Of a stretch of 64,000 nucleotides of DNA, positions 41,381 to 53,482 are shown piece after piece. The notes beneath the pieces were generated by a model. The model ran no database searches. It had not been told where the DNA came from and saw only the letters and a program-made list of their open reading frames with translations. Origin of the DNA: Collybiopsis luxurians FD-317 M1 (Eukaryota; Basidiomycota; Agaricomycetes; Agaricales; Omphalotaceae); assembly GCA_000827265.1 (NCBI GenBank), contig KN834751.1:767877-831876 (forward strand), written 5' to 3'. Numbering within the stretch: the first letter of the stretch is position 1; each line of letters begins with the position of its first letter. The translations under genes and the position numbers were made by a program.

Positions 41381-44052
41381 ATGGTGAACTTTATTGATCG
41401 CCTCAATGCCCAAGTAACTCCCGTCCGACTTCTCCCGTATCTTTCTTATCTTACCTCCGCACTCTAGGTTGCCTTTTCTCCTGTAGGAAGATGGTTCAGG
41501 TTGGAGGGTTCTGGGCATCCAAAAGAACGTGTGGGGTCTCGCTTTGTGGTAGGTTCTAATAGCCACGAAAATCTAGCCCTGGTTCTAAATGCTGGGCTCG
41601 CAGACAGAGATTCGCGCTGGTCTCACTACCTGGGTAAGTTGTCCGTGCGTCTGTATACACAGCAGTGCTCAAGTTATTTTTTTTCAGGCGGCGATGGCCT
41701 ATATCGTTCGTATCTGTTCAACTCATCTTCCAAGTATCATATTGAATGTCCCTTTCCTTCTGGTCCATTCCAGATTTCAGTCAATGCTTCTATCGTCTCT
41801 GACTCAGGAGGCACTTGTGTCTGCACGAACACCACGGACCCGTCATGTTCCACTGACGCGGACTACCTAGCTTGTGTCAACGATGTGCGAAACGACTTGA
41901 TCATATCTACTGCCTCTATGGCTGCTCTCTCCTCGTTCCTGATGGGTCTCCTGGCAAATCTGCCAATTGGTATGGCCCCTGGTCTAGGATTGAATGCCTA
42001 CGTACGTCCTATCAGTCCTTCTCCCGTTTTACGCCTTCAAACCTTGTAACTAGTTTGCCTATTCTATCGTTGGCTTTCACGGCACTGGATTGATTACATA
42101 TCAAGAGGCTCTTGCCGCTGTATTCTTAGAAGGGTACGAGGACATGAATGTTCGAAGGTGCCAACTGCCGACCTTTTTTTAGGTGGATCTTTCTGTTCCT
42201 CTCTCTTATCGGTCTTCGTCAATGGCTCGTGCGCATAATCCCCGAATCACTAGTACTTGCTGTCGGTGCAGGCATTGGCCTTTTCATCGCGTGAGTTTTT
42301 CATCGAGCTTCATTCCGTTCTCGTCTCATCACTATGGCTCCCTAGTTTTATCGGCTTGTGTGAGTATTTTTCTTCGGCGAAACTTCCTATTCGTGTATTT
42401 TTGAATGACACTATTCGCTTCGCTTCCAGCACCCAGTGGTCTCAATGTCATCGGAGGTGACACGACAAATCTCGTCGGTCTAGGAGGATGTACTCCAAAC
42501 AACTATGTCAGTGCAGATCTGCCATACTACTGTGCGCATGGTCAACTTCGGGACCCGACAATGTGGCTTGGTATTTTCTTAGGCGGGTAAGATCATTTTT
42601 TCGATGTGAATTGTTTTATTCGGCTTCTCTTACATTTCATCATTTTAGGATTCTCACCGTACTTCTCATGCTCTATCGAGTCCGAGGAGCTATCTTAATT
42701 GGCATCTTCCTCGTGTCGGTCATTTCGTGGCCAAGGCCGACATCTGTCACCTACTTCCCTCATACTGACGCAGGCGACGCTCTCTTCGACTATTTCAAGC
42801 AAGTCGTTACTTTCCATCGCCTTTCCAAAGTCGGCAATGTCATAGATGTGAGAAATATCCATGTCCATCCGTCGTACTCTGATTGACTGAGATATCATCA
42901 ATCAGTACAACTATGGCAATCCCAGGGTGTGGTACGCCCTTGTCACGTTCCTCTATGTGGACATATTGGGTATGCTTCTTCGCTTCTTCCTGTTGGAAAG
43001 CTGTTCTGACACGCACTTTCCTTAGATACGACTGGGTAAGATCTGTCAATTTCCCTTTTTGCAGATTTCTAAATGAAATCATACAGTACCTTGTACTCTA
43101 TGGCCAAATTCGCAGGCTTGCGCGACCCTGTTACTCTGGATTTTGAAGGATCAACGGCCGCTTATTGCGTAGATGCGTTCAGTATCAGTATGGGTGCACT
43201 AGTCGGTACTAGCCCTGTCACTGCCTTCATCGAGAGTGCAACTGGTATTAGTGGTACGTTACGTGTGTTTGTTTCAAGACGTCTCGCTTAATAGTCTACC
43301 CTGCGCCATATCACAGAGGGCGGCAAGACTGGGATCACTGCCATGGTTGTTGGTCTCGCCTTTTTCGTATCTATCTTCTTTGCTCCGATCTTCGCTTCCA
43401 TCCCGCCTTGGGCAACTGGAGGTGCTCTGGTCATCGTCGGTTCTCTCATGATTAGAAAGTGCGTCGTCAACTCTGTTTACGCCGAGTTTGACTTCTTTCA
43501 TTTCACGGGTTTAATTAACTGATTATCAACTAAATCTAGTGTTCGAGACATCAATTGGGACTACATTGGTGATGCCGTTCCAGCGTTCATTACGCTCATT
43601 ATCATTCCTTTATCATACAAGTGAGTTCTTTTTGCGTTAATTTCTATCTTGAATCATATGCAAACTAATCTTATTTTTCACAGCATTGCTTACGGTCTTA
43701 TTGCCGGAATTCTCACTTATCTGGCCATCAATTTCATTCCTTGGGCAATCCGCAAGTTATCCAGAGAACGGATTGTTCCCCCCAACTACGATGCATCAGA
43801 AGAGTGGGTATTGCCTCCCGGTAGTATTTTCCCTTTTTGGATGTGAGTATTTAATGTCTTGCCGTTATCACTTTTTACGGTCTCATTTATGTTTCGTGTT
43901 CTTATAATAGACTCAAACTTACTGGCCGTGCGCCACCACCAGAAGAAGGGCTCGTTCTAGAAGAACGGTACCCTCGTCATGCTTCTATCGACACTGCCTC
44001 GCAAGACCATGTTCCAAGGAGCATCGAAAAAGGACCGGTGGATTCGATTTGA
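41381..44052 (+). CDS. azgA: AzgA-type purine (adenine/guanine/hypoxanthine) permease
   Basis: Plasma-membrane proton symporter for purines. Seventeen exons: 41381-41413, 41468-41548, 41604-41633, 41688-41705, 41774-42001, 42054-42133, 42183-42290, 42346-42359, 42430-42586, 42649-42847, 42906-42969, 43026-43035, 43087-43253, 43317-43458, 43540-43620, 43684-43842 and 43911-44052. They encode 570 aa, as for fungal AzgA. Family blocks: [95 protein letters not shown] and [18 protein letters not shown]. About 12-14 membrane segments are expected. Three exons are tiny: 18, 14 and 10 nt. The cytosolic C-terminus ends [13 protein letters not shown]. All splice sites are GT-AG and every join restores conserved sequence. 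Confidence 0.94.
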
Positions 44053-44872
44053 AATCAAAGAAGAGTGTCCTCCAATCTCGACTCGACTCCCACTACCGCT
44101 CGAGCCGTTTGAGATTCGTATCCACTACCTACCTATCTTTTATTGCTATCCGTATATATAAATTATTTCCACCGCCATCTTTTCTGGCGATGGAATCAGC
44201 ACATCACCCCGTGGTTTGTTCACTCCCTTGCGAACCACTGACACTTGACTTTTTCTTGGATACATACTATACTTTTTGCTCCGTGTTCCTTTTACCCTTA
44301 CTTCCATTTTATATCGCCGTGTGTAAGATTTTTCCGCTCGCTCGTGTTGTGTAGAAACTATCTTGTCTGTCTTGGATCTACAAAAAATCTACCGTATATA
44401 CATCTGTAGGATTTGGTATATACATACATTAGTCTTGATGTTCAATGTGACGATTGAGTGTCACTAACGTGTCTGTTTTCGTAGTAATCACCTTGGCATA
44501 AGTATATGAGCACCTCCGCAAGGTTGCCGGCTGCAGGACGAGGAAGTGACGAAATTGAACGCGATATTTCTTGCTTTGACCTTTCGCTGACCGACTGATG
44601 GCGGCTTCAGCAAGTCTTCAGCATCGCGGCAGAGGCTGTAATTAACATTGTGTACTCGATGACCGGATCAATGTACCTCAGTCAACACGAGGTCTAGGCT
44701 TTTAGCTTATGAATCAAATGCGGTATCTTGCGAAGGGCATATACAGTACTCGAGTACATTTAACGATAACGATAAGATATATACAGATCAATTTTTCGAG
44801 AAACGGAATGAATGTTGCAGAGTAAACGACAGTCGAAACGACTTCACGCTGAACAGCGCGAGGAGATGAGTT
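44053..44872. other. Convergent intergenic region
   Basis: Downstream of the permease (plus) and of the coiled-coil gene (minus). AT-rich, short frames only, no repeats recognised. Confidence 0.45.
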
Positions 44873-47195
44873 TTAAGAAGGTACGACTGAATTCTTCGTC
44901 GTAACGTTATTCACCTTCTTGACAATCCGCAACGGCAACACGGGCTTGATTGAAATAGGTAAATGCGCATGCATATCGACTCGGAGGCTATTGGCGCTGG
45001 TCTCTCTTTCCCTCGATGCCTGGGTAGAGATAGTACTGGAGGAGTTGCGACTTTGGAAAGACGACAATGATCTCCTAGTCGACGATCCGGTCATCTTGGA
45101 CATTTGCGATAGACGGTTTGGGATTCGGAAGATGGGAAGACGAGATTTTGATTTGTTGCAGCCACTACCTGCGTCGAGCTTGGTCACCGCTACTTTCGAT
45201 CCTTCCGTCTTGTGGTCAAGGACTTCAACATCGATCAAGGTCCTATCGTTATCGGGCTCCAGACTAGCAGCAAGACCTTGATTACTCCCCTCGCTCCCGC
45301 TCTCAATCAGAGTTTCATCGCCTCCATTGGCAATATTGCCCGAAACCAGAACGTTACCAGAAACCAGCCCAACACGTTCTCGCTCCAGATTATCCGCCAG
45401 TTTCGATGATGGTCGACTCCCAGAACCGGAGAACGATCCAGAGCCCCCGAGGCCCAAAATCACGCCGCTATCGACTACAATCTGAGGACCTTCGCTCCGA
45501 GAATTCGAAATCGACGATTCTGTCAATTCTTCGCTGATGCTCCGCAGAGACCCGATATTGCTTCCACTGGAAAAGCGATTACAGATGCGTTCAAAAGACT
45601 CCAGAGGGCGCTCGGCAGACCGGAGACTGTTATGAGTATATGTGGTTCGTGAGGCCGATGCACCCAGTCCTAAAGAACTGGAACCGGGAGGGTTTGAACT
45701 CAATTGAGCACCCTTTGAGGAGGGGAGATCGATCTGAAGCCTGGTTCATGAGATGAAAGGTATAGAACGGCTAGCTGAGCAACGTACCACCGAGGAATCA
45801 ATAGGAACGCCAGAAAGAACGTCCGCAGAGGGCTGATAGACATATGGGTGAGCATTGATCCAGAAATTTGAAGCAAAAATGTACCATCGAAGAAAAGCTG
45901 CCTCCAGTCTCCACCACCCTTCGTTTTCCAAGGGCTTTTTCCGAAAACCTTGCACTTAGAGAATCTGAAGAAGATGGTCGAATTTTGCGGGATGAATTGT
46001 TGAAAAGTCGCTGACTAGAATGACTGGAAATTAGTGCTTGTTTGAAGACATCGCTCGCTAAAGGTGGCAGCCGAGAGGTACGCTGGTCCGTTGAGCTTTC
46101 GCGACCGGATTCGGCATTTGACATCGTGGACATGATCGAGGTGAAGGATGGATGGGAGTCTGGAAGACGGTAGGGAAGGTAGACGGAGTCGCTTGACATG
46201 GACGCGTGGAAAGCGTTCAAGCCCAGGGTTTTCCTCTTTTCGCGCAATTCTATAACAGCCTCTTTTCGTTCGTCGCTCAGAGTTTCCTTGACTTCAGAAA
46301 GATTGGAGGAGGAAGGAGTGGGAACGCCGGCGTTCGCGTTTCCTTCTCTAGCTGCCTTTTTCCAAAAGTTGGAGACTTTCTTCCAATAGCGGAGTTCTTG
46401 TCTAGCTCGCAGAGTCATGTTGATGGTGTTGACGTAGTTGTCGGGAGCACGAGGACCAATGACAAAGGTCATAATTCTAGACCAGATTCCAGTATTATTG
46501 TTAGAAGCTTCCCGAATCGCTTCAACAGCGATTTCCTCGAAATCCTCTTTGTTATCGGGCTCAGATTTCTCGGTTTCCAGTCGAGGAGGGACGATACCTG
46601 CTTCGGAAAGTGCATTGACAAAAGCTTGGTATTGAGCGAGTTCTTGCTTCTTAGCATTGACCTGTGACTCTAGCTCTGCACTTCTTCGCTTCTGGCGTTT
46701 GGCGAGAGAGCGAATTTGTTCGAGATCGCTTTTGGCTTTACGCGCTGCTCCTTCCGCAAAACCAGTTTCAATCTTGAGAGCTTCAATAGAGGCTTCAAGC
46801 TGGAGAGACTGGGCAGCGAGGTCACTAGCCTGCTTCTGGACAGCAGAGAGTCGCAGTAACGTGTCGGTATCCGAACGACTAAAAGGAGGAGAGTTTATGG
46901 TGCCAATGGCGTCGATAGCCAAAGTCCCAGCTTCATGGGATGGGGTGCGCGGAGAAGTTGATTGTGAGAAAGCCAAAGGCAACAAGGGCGATACAGCAGG
47001 TGCAGGTGGAGGTACCACGTCCAAAATGTTAGTAGGAGTATCATACTGGGTTTGAAAGCCGCCCAAAGACATTGAAGAAGGAAGAACGGTGGAGAGAACG
47101 GTGGAGATTGGAGCGACTTGAGAGATGGTAGTAGAGTCTGATTTGGTTCTTCGATGAATAAGATGAGAAAATCTTCGAAAAATACCAAACCGCAT
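44873..47195 (-). CDS. Coiled-coil protein of unknown function
   Basis: Three exons: 45885-47195, 45788-45832 and 44873-45733 (738 aa). The middle of the first half is a clear coiled coil (LRLSAVQKQASDLAAQSLQL, then IEALKIETGF, then LEQIRSLAKRQKRRSAELES, about 110-185). A conserved-looking segment follows with WSRIMTFVIGP and ELRYWKKVSNFWKKAAREG. The C-terminal half is Ser/Gly-rich and probably disordered. The second join uses the acceptor just before ATCGATCTC, which keeps the frame; an AG six bases earlier would not. No domain was recognised. The long helical rod suggests a structural or trafficking role, but this is only an inference. Its start lies 168 bp from that of the divergent methyltransferase gene. 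Confidence 0.68.
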
Positions 47196-47363
47196 GTTGG
47201 AAGTGATTGAAAGACAGCGCGCTTCATGGGCGCTAGTTCTGCTAATTTGGCTGGAGGCTGTGCAACGTCACATGGAGTCCTCAGTTCTGGTTCTGCGATC
47301 CCGAGCTGTCGATGCTTCGACGGTCGTCGTCATGCAAAACGCCTTTAATCCTGTACCATCACG

Positions 47364-48993
47364 ATGTCCCTCACAGACTGGATTCTTCAGCTTGGGTATG
47401 ACTGGCTTGATAGAGTGAGTAACTCAGAGTTCATTTTACTGGCGCTATTTATTTTTTTCTTGCGTAGGGACTGGTCCCAGACTTTATTATTAGGCTGACA
47501 ATACGCGCTCTGCTGCGCCAGAGACTCCGCGAAATAGATCATGGCTCTCTTTCTGCCAATCATGCGGCAAAGATGGCTTGGATAGAGGCTGTTAAGCACA
47601 GGACTGCAATTGCGGATGTCCCAGAGAAAGCCAACGAACAACACTATGAGGCAAGCATTCCAATACTCCCGCTGCTATCAGCTCATTTCTTCATCAGGTC
47701 TCAACGAAATTTATCCTGTCAACTCTTGGGCCCTGGGCAAAGTATTCTTCTTGCCTATTTCCTACTGGTAAAGAAACACTTGAAGAAGCTGAGGTATTGA
47801 TGCTGGAAAGCTACTGTGAAAAGGCCCAACTGCAGGATGGTCAAGATATACTGGATTTAGGATGCGGTAAAGCTCAGATTTCTTCTGATATCATGTGTAT
47901 TTAACGAGATAATTATCAGGATGGGGCAGTCTTTCATTATATTTGGCCCAGGTTAGCTCAGAGATTCTCTCGTCAAGCAGAATCTTATCCTTGTACAGAA
48001 ATACCCCAAATCTCGTATCACAGGTTTATCCAACTCTTCGACACAGAAGGCTCATATAGATGCTACCGCCAAACTGCGAGGGCTTACCAACCTAGAAATC
48101 ATCACTGCCGATGTAAACACGTACGATTTTGCGGAGGAAATTAGGTAATTCTTGCCCGGTTTCACTCAGTCCTGGTTTTGACGTACAGATTAGATTTGAC
48201 CGAATTCTTTCTATCGAGGTAGCGATGAGCCAACTGCCACTCATCTCCTACTGACTCCCATTCCGCAGATGTTTGAACACATGAAAAATTATCAGACTCT
48301 CTTGAAAAAAGTATCCACTTGGCTTAAGTCGTCGGATTCGCTTCTTTTTATCCACATCTTTTGCCACCGTAGTACCCCGTATCATTTCGAGGACACAGCG
48401 GACCAGGAAGGGGGCGACAATACTAATTGGATGGCCAGGAACTTCTTCTCCGGTGGTACAATGCCCTCGCATGATTTATTCGTCAGTTATCAGGCTCCTC
48501 AGTAGATTTGAGTCGGCACTGAAGCTCTCTGGACTCTCAGTTGTACTTCCAAGAAGACGTCACTCTCGTACGGAACTGGTTCATCTCAGGTACACACTAC
48601 AGCAAAACACTTGAAGCGTGGTTGAAACTGCAAGATCAGAATAGAAAATGTGAATTATTCTGCTTCTGTCGATATCTCTATGCTGAGCCACTTTCTGTAG
48701 CCGGTTTACAAGAGCTCCAAGTTGATGCTAAGGCCAAAGGAAACGACCCAACTGAAGGCTCCAAAGCATTCTTTCGGTATGCCTCCCTCCAACATTGTGT
48801 ACATATCTGAAAGATTATTCAATTAATCTCAGTTTTCGTGTGTTCTACATGGCCTGCTCGGAGCTGTTTAACTTCAACAGCGGTCAAGAGTAAGTCCACA
48901 GCTGGCCTCAACCAGGTCCGTAACTAACGAATGGCTTCTCGAAGATGGGGTGTTGGGCATTACCTGTTCAAAAAGGCCAAAGCTTGTCCTTGA
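47364..48993 (+). CDS. SAM-dependent methyltransferase, cyclopropane-fatty-acid-synthase-like
   Basis: Eleven exons: 47364-47414, 47468-47650, 47698-47866, 47920-47951, 47999-48144, 48194-48218, 48269-48481, 48541-48649, 48701-48776, 48833-48889 and 48945-48993 (369 aa). SAM-binding motif I is ILDLGCGWGSLSLYLAQ (129-145). Next come SRITGLSNSSTQKAHID and IITADVNTYDF, then the acidic residue in FDRILSIEMFEHMKNYQTLL, which matches the CFA-synthase family. The C-terminus has RVFYMACSELFNFNSGQEWG and HYLFKK, also typical. Fungal members are often annotated coclaurine-N-methyltransferase-like or CFA-like, and the real substrate is unknown. The second intron starts with GC (TATGAG then gcaagc). The N-terminus (MSLTDWILQLGYDWLDRG) is helical and not a signal peptide. 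The Cys and Glu expected for true cyclopropane synthesis cannot be assigned with certainty. Confidence 0.85.
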
Positions 48994-51130
48994 TAACGTT
49001 CTAGTAAACTAGAAGCTCGTAAGTACTGGGTATTCCTTTGTGAATAATATGATCCTTCCAGCGGCCTTGCCGTGACATAAACACACATTTGACCGTCCGA
49101 TTTTACCCGAAAAGAGTTGTGGAATAGCATCCGATAACCTCCGAACAAAACATCTGTAATGAGATCGAGTCGCTTCCGCCTTGAAGCTTGAAGCTTCAGT
49201 CCTGAAAGCTCACCGGCACCCACCATCTTTCACCATAATTTTTTACCTCATTCCTGCACTCTTCAAGCTATATCCTGTCAGTAAACTGTGTACCCCTTTT
49301 TTCGTCCATGTTCCACGAGTATCTTGCTAGTTTTAAGACGGCCCGAAGTGGGAAGAGCGGAAGATACAACGCTTCGCATAAAGTGGTTCGGCCCAGGGTG
49401 GTTCTCCGGACTAGCGGGTTGTGACGAATGACACATCACGTCTGCGTGCTGTTCCCTCCGCAGTAGCACAAAGCTGTCTCTAGGAGTGTCTCAGCAACAG
49501 TGGACTCTCGATGAAATCGGAACCTCAAGCTCACTCGTTTTCTGACCCGGGGCGTATTCATCTATACGTGACATCTCACATTTATATGCAACCAAAAAGC
49601 TCGGCTTGTTACTGCTCACTTAAGCGCCCTCCTAACTTTTGCCACTCCACTCGAACTTGAGTGTGCAATGTCACCTAAAGGCCAACGATGATGTGTGGCA
49701 TTTTACGGGTTCAGAAAATCCAAGTTTATCTTTTCCTTGGTGTGTCGTGTTTCAATCCTTATCTAGGCTTTGGAGGCCTATTTGGCCAAAAAGATGTATA
49801 TCGTTTGGGCGCCTGATAGTGGAGTGTCGTTTTCCTATTGAGTACTGGTCTAAAAGATATGCATCTTGATCGTTGGGCTCTATACCTGTCGTGGTTCTGT
49901 TCGTCAAATTTCAAAACTTTCTTCGGCAAAACTTGCTTTAGACTGTTAGCTTTCGCGGAGGTGACAGCTCTTGCTCGTCCAACATTGAGCAACATGCGGC
50001 AGAGTATACCCTTATGAACGATATAATATCTCACTCGGTGTATGGTGGCGTTGACTGACAATCAAAACCAGGTATATCTTCAACGGTCTGTTCTTGTTGC
50101 TGCCTTGTGCCTTCAAGCGAGTCGCATTGCGGACCCTAAAACCAGTGTTTGTCCCGCGGTAATCTGGGTTCTTGAGTCCTGAAAAATCTGTCTGCGTCTA
50201 ACCAGTTCTACAGCCTTGCTCTTTGCTCACTTGACGTAAGGCGCTATACTTCGTTGATCATCAACCGCTGTTAACTTACGTTGCTGCAGGAGTTCTATCA
50301 CGCTTGCGGTTTGCCTTCCTACGTGGAGCCCCGCATTATTTATCTATCTTTCCACTAGGGATACATGTCCTTGGTTTGATTAGAGCATTGCGAAGTCGCT
50401 TAAACGATACACATTTTCTGTCGTACTAGCTTGTTTAAACTCACCTCGAAGCCAAGGTGACCACTGGCACTCTACGTAGGGATCATTTGTGTCATCTCAC
50501 TCTGAGTGCTCCGCGTACAAATCTCGTCACCTTCTGTGCTCAGACAAGAGTTTCGGCGACGCTGAGCAGGCAGGCACTGTGCTAAACAACTGAGGTGTCA
50601 ATTTATCCGAAAAAAAGCACCGACGCTTGCTTTTATTTGGTTAAGATTTTGCTTTGTAAAAAATACTGAACTGTAAGTTTATACAGCATTCATGTAACAA
50701 ATAATGCACATTGCGAATTTTACACCTTTTTGTGCCCATATGTTAAGGTTGATTCAGGTGTTCCAACGTAAATGCTTGGCGCACGTTAACAGCAGCGGTA
50801 TTAGTGGCGTGACATTCATGATTGTATCTGACTGGAAAGGACCATTTTTAACAGCAAAACAGAAACTCCACAGCACATCTCTACAAGTGTGCATACCAGT
50901 GCCTGGCGTAACAGCTTTCAGCTGATATATGAAAGAAACGCGAAGCCTTCCATACCCAAAACTGTACCCAAGTTCTCAAAGTAAGAGCAAACAGTTCAGT
51001 TAGTGTTTGAATGTTTTGACGTTTATACTCAAGTATTTGAGATTTGATCCTGGATCGCATCTTTCTATATCATCGAAGTAAGTACTTATTAACCAATGCA
51101 GGTTAACCAAAAAAATTGCTCACAACCACA
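48994..51130. other. Gene-free stretch leading into AT-rich island
   Basis: About 2.1 kb without a supported gene. Up to about 50.5 kb the composition is normal, with many CpG; after about 50.6 kb it becomes AT-rich and CpG-poor. Small frames on both strands (up to 100 codons) have no domain or splice pattern. It could include remnants of old genes or of an element boundary, but I cannot draw one. Confidence 0.45.
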
Positions 51131-52468
51131 ATGCTCCTGCCGCTTGACAGTCCTAACTTGCCCTCCTTTTTTGCGGTTCAACCACTTCCCAACTTCATAG
51201 TACAGTGGGCTGCTATTCTGCCACTCGTTTGTCACTTAGCCACAAGCCTCAGCAAATTTCATCTTGTTGGCTATGCGTCTCTGGCAGGTGCACTCACTCC
51301 AGGTGTCTTTCCAAAGCTGGGTACTCTAAAGGGTATTGCAAGCTTATTCCGAAGCACCCAATGTGTGGATATGGAAGGGGCACTTGGATGGTATGTTTGG
51401 GATGTTAATTGGGGAAGCCATTTTCAGGCTGTCAATGGTGCTACACAAGCTCTTGTTTGTGCACATGCCTTGAAACATTCAACTTTGATTCCAATGTCCG
51501 AGCCAGGTAGTGCTAGAAGGACAGAAGAGAAGAATGACCCCAAGTTGGCTGAAAAAACCACTGGAGTAATCTTGAAATCTTCTCCAAAGTTGTCTCCCCA
51601 TCATTATCGACACCAGATGCTCCACGTACTCTGTTTCACACGGAGGGACAAGGGACAAAAATCATCCTTAAAGTACAGGTTGTGGGCAATAAAATCATCC
51701 TTATGGTGCAGAGCTTTTGCTTGGTTGACTCAATGCACCATCAGCACTCTTCTTTGCTTCCTCGGGCTTTATGGGACAGCCCTTGGTATTTTTTGTGGCC
51801 TATCTTCCCAAATAGCTTGCGAGTATCTCAAGCTGCGGCGCCCCAGTGGATATCTTCAAAATAATGAAGAGCATAATGCTTGCATGCTTATCGGCTCACA
51901 TAGCAATTGCTCTGACTGGTATCTGTGCATTGGAGATCGGAGTGTTGTTGATTGTATGCTCAACAAGCCCATGCTTATGCTTCCAGAGAATATTAGAGCT
52001 TGGCCAGTGAGCAAGGCTTTCACATTACTACATTTTCTTCAGCTGTTAGCGATGACATTTGCAGCAGCTAATCAAGGGTGGGACTCTATTGGAATGTTTA
52101 TACTGATGACCATAGCATGGCTAATGCACTTATTGGAGACTTCCCAAGCGGTCCAGATGTGGCTGGAGGAGGAGAAAATCTCAGTTGAAACAAAGAGCTT
52201 TCAGTGTTCTGGACGTTCTTTGATGATTGGAGCTATCCAAATTTACAGTCAAACCACCATCTCAACATGGATAGATTCCATCATGGTGCCTCATACGAGG
52301 CGAAATGCTTGGCTCAGAGAAATCTGCCCTACACTTACCCACCTAGGAGATGCTGATTCCAGCTGCTTCAGTACTCATGACAAAGACTGGATCCAGAGAC
52401 ACTCTGAGTGGAGCAAGGCAATAGCAGAGGACTTGAAACTACACTGCGGTAAAATTTCTGAAGTTTAA
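51131..52468 (+). CDS. Multi-spanning membrane protein of unknown function
   Basis: Single open exon; the first ATG is at 51131 (445 aa). Hydrophobic helices: FIVQWAAILPLVCHLAT (about 22-39), LVGYASLAGALTPGVF, WLTQCTISTLLCFLGLYGTA followed by LGIFCGLSSQIAC, AFTLLHFLQLLAMTFAAAN and GMFILMTIAWLMHLLE. Between them lie hydrophilic loops with EYLKLRRPSGYLQNNEEHNA and CIGDRSVVDCMLNKP. I recall a similar unnamed fungal multi-helix membrane family with an IGDR-xVxD-LLNKP loop, but it has no known function. The gene is intact over 1.3 kb although it lies in a strongly CpG-depleted, transposon-rich region. An upstream exon cannot be excluded. Confidence 0.62.
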   Translation: MLLPLDSPNLPSFFAVQPLPNFIVQWAAILPLVCHLATSLSKFHLVGYASLAGALTPGVFPKLGTLKGIASLFRSTQCVDMEGALGWYVWDVNWGSHFQAVNGATQALVCAHALKHSTLIPMSEPGSARRTEEKNDPKLAEKTTGVILKSSPKLSPHHYRHQMLHVLCFTRRDKGQKSSLKYRLWAIKSSLWCRAFAWLTQCTISTLLCFLGLYGTALGIFCGLSSQIACEYLKLRRPSGYLQNNEEHNACMLIGSHSNCSDWYLCIGDRSVVDCMLNKPMLMLPENIRAWPVSKAFTLLHFLQLLAMTFAAANQGWDSIGMFILMTIAWLMHLLETSQAVQMWLEEEKISVETKSFQCSGRSLMIGAIQIYSQTTISTWIDSIMVPHTRRNAWLREICPTLTHLGDADSSCFSTHDKDWIQRHSEWSKAIAEDLKLHCGKISEV

Positions 52469-52996
52469 TTGTCTGCTTATATCAAGGTAAGAATGTTTAC
52501 TACTTGGTAGAATTTTATTTTGACTGAAATGTTGCTACAGAAAACTTAGTTTTAACACTTTGAACCGCCTGAAACCAAAGCTACTTTGGAATGTAGCAAG
52601 TTCACTTTAAATTAAATATATACCTGATGTTCCATGTATTATTCATGGACCAGAGTTCAAAAGGGATCATTCTATTATAGCACTTTAAAGAGATTGAAGA
52701 AACGAAATGATGCAAGTGGAAGAGGTCGAGTTTTGTCCAGTCCGACATGTCAAACTTCTGACTCCCACCAAATTTTGGCAGGGAGTCACAGATGTCACAC
52801 TTGCACTTAGCCATTTTGAAGGTCCCACCAGTGCCCTCTGGAAACTCTTTTGCCATTCCTTCAAACTCCCAAAAGTTGTACTAATCAAATTTTAGTGTCT
52901 TGAGAATATTCTGACAAAACTTGGATCCCATTGGATAAGAATTACAGAAGTTTCGTTATAACAACATTTTCACTTACACTTCCAGGTCAAGAATAG

Positions 52997-53217
52997 TACT
53001 GTCCCATTTTGTTCAATTTGACGTGCCTTGTGATCTGTGATACCAATTTTGATTTCAACAAATTTCCTTTCAAGATAACATTTGTCAGCCTTTTTGGCGC
53101 TTTTGAAGGCAGTTAAAGCTGGGCGATTTTTGCATTTTTCCTTGTGACAGGTCAAAAAATTTTGACATTTTCAGGCCTTGTGATCTGTGACTGTCGAGTT
53201 GAATGAAATGGGTAGTA
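52997..53217. mobile_element. MITE-like element, about 221 bp, with TIRs
   Basis: The left end TACTGTCCCATTTTGTTCAA and the right end (read inward from the right) CTACTACCCATTTCATTCAA are imperfect inverted repeats. Both are followed inside by CTTGTGATCTGTGA-type sequence. The same end sequence occurs at 53483 and 55383, so this is a family. It has no coding capacity. No clear target duplication was found. Confidence 0.5.
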
Positions 53218-53482
53218 GTCTCAACCGAAGATCACAAGTAATCTGTATATAGGCTGTATGCCAGTTAAGAGGACTGATTTACTGGGTATGTTCTGAGTGT
53301 CATGCCACTGCGGGTACTAAATATTGAGCCTGCCCATACAATTTTCATGTACTGTGGGTAGGTCTATTCATTTGTTCATTCATTTCACATTAAAGAATCA
53401 ATAATTTGAATGGCAATATTAGGATGCAAAATGTATAGACGATGACTGTATACAATCTTTGTATATATGGCTTGAGCAAATA

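Noticed and set aside
41042..41566. 174-codon minus frame overlapping the permease 5' end
   Set aside because: Only its last part (41107-41224) is used, as exon 1 of the kinase. The upstream part is antisense to the permease exons and has no feature.
48960..49226. 88-codon minus frame overlapping the end of the methyltransferase
   Set aside because: No domain, no splice partner, and overlaps a supported exon on the other strand.
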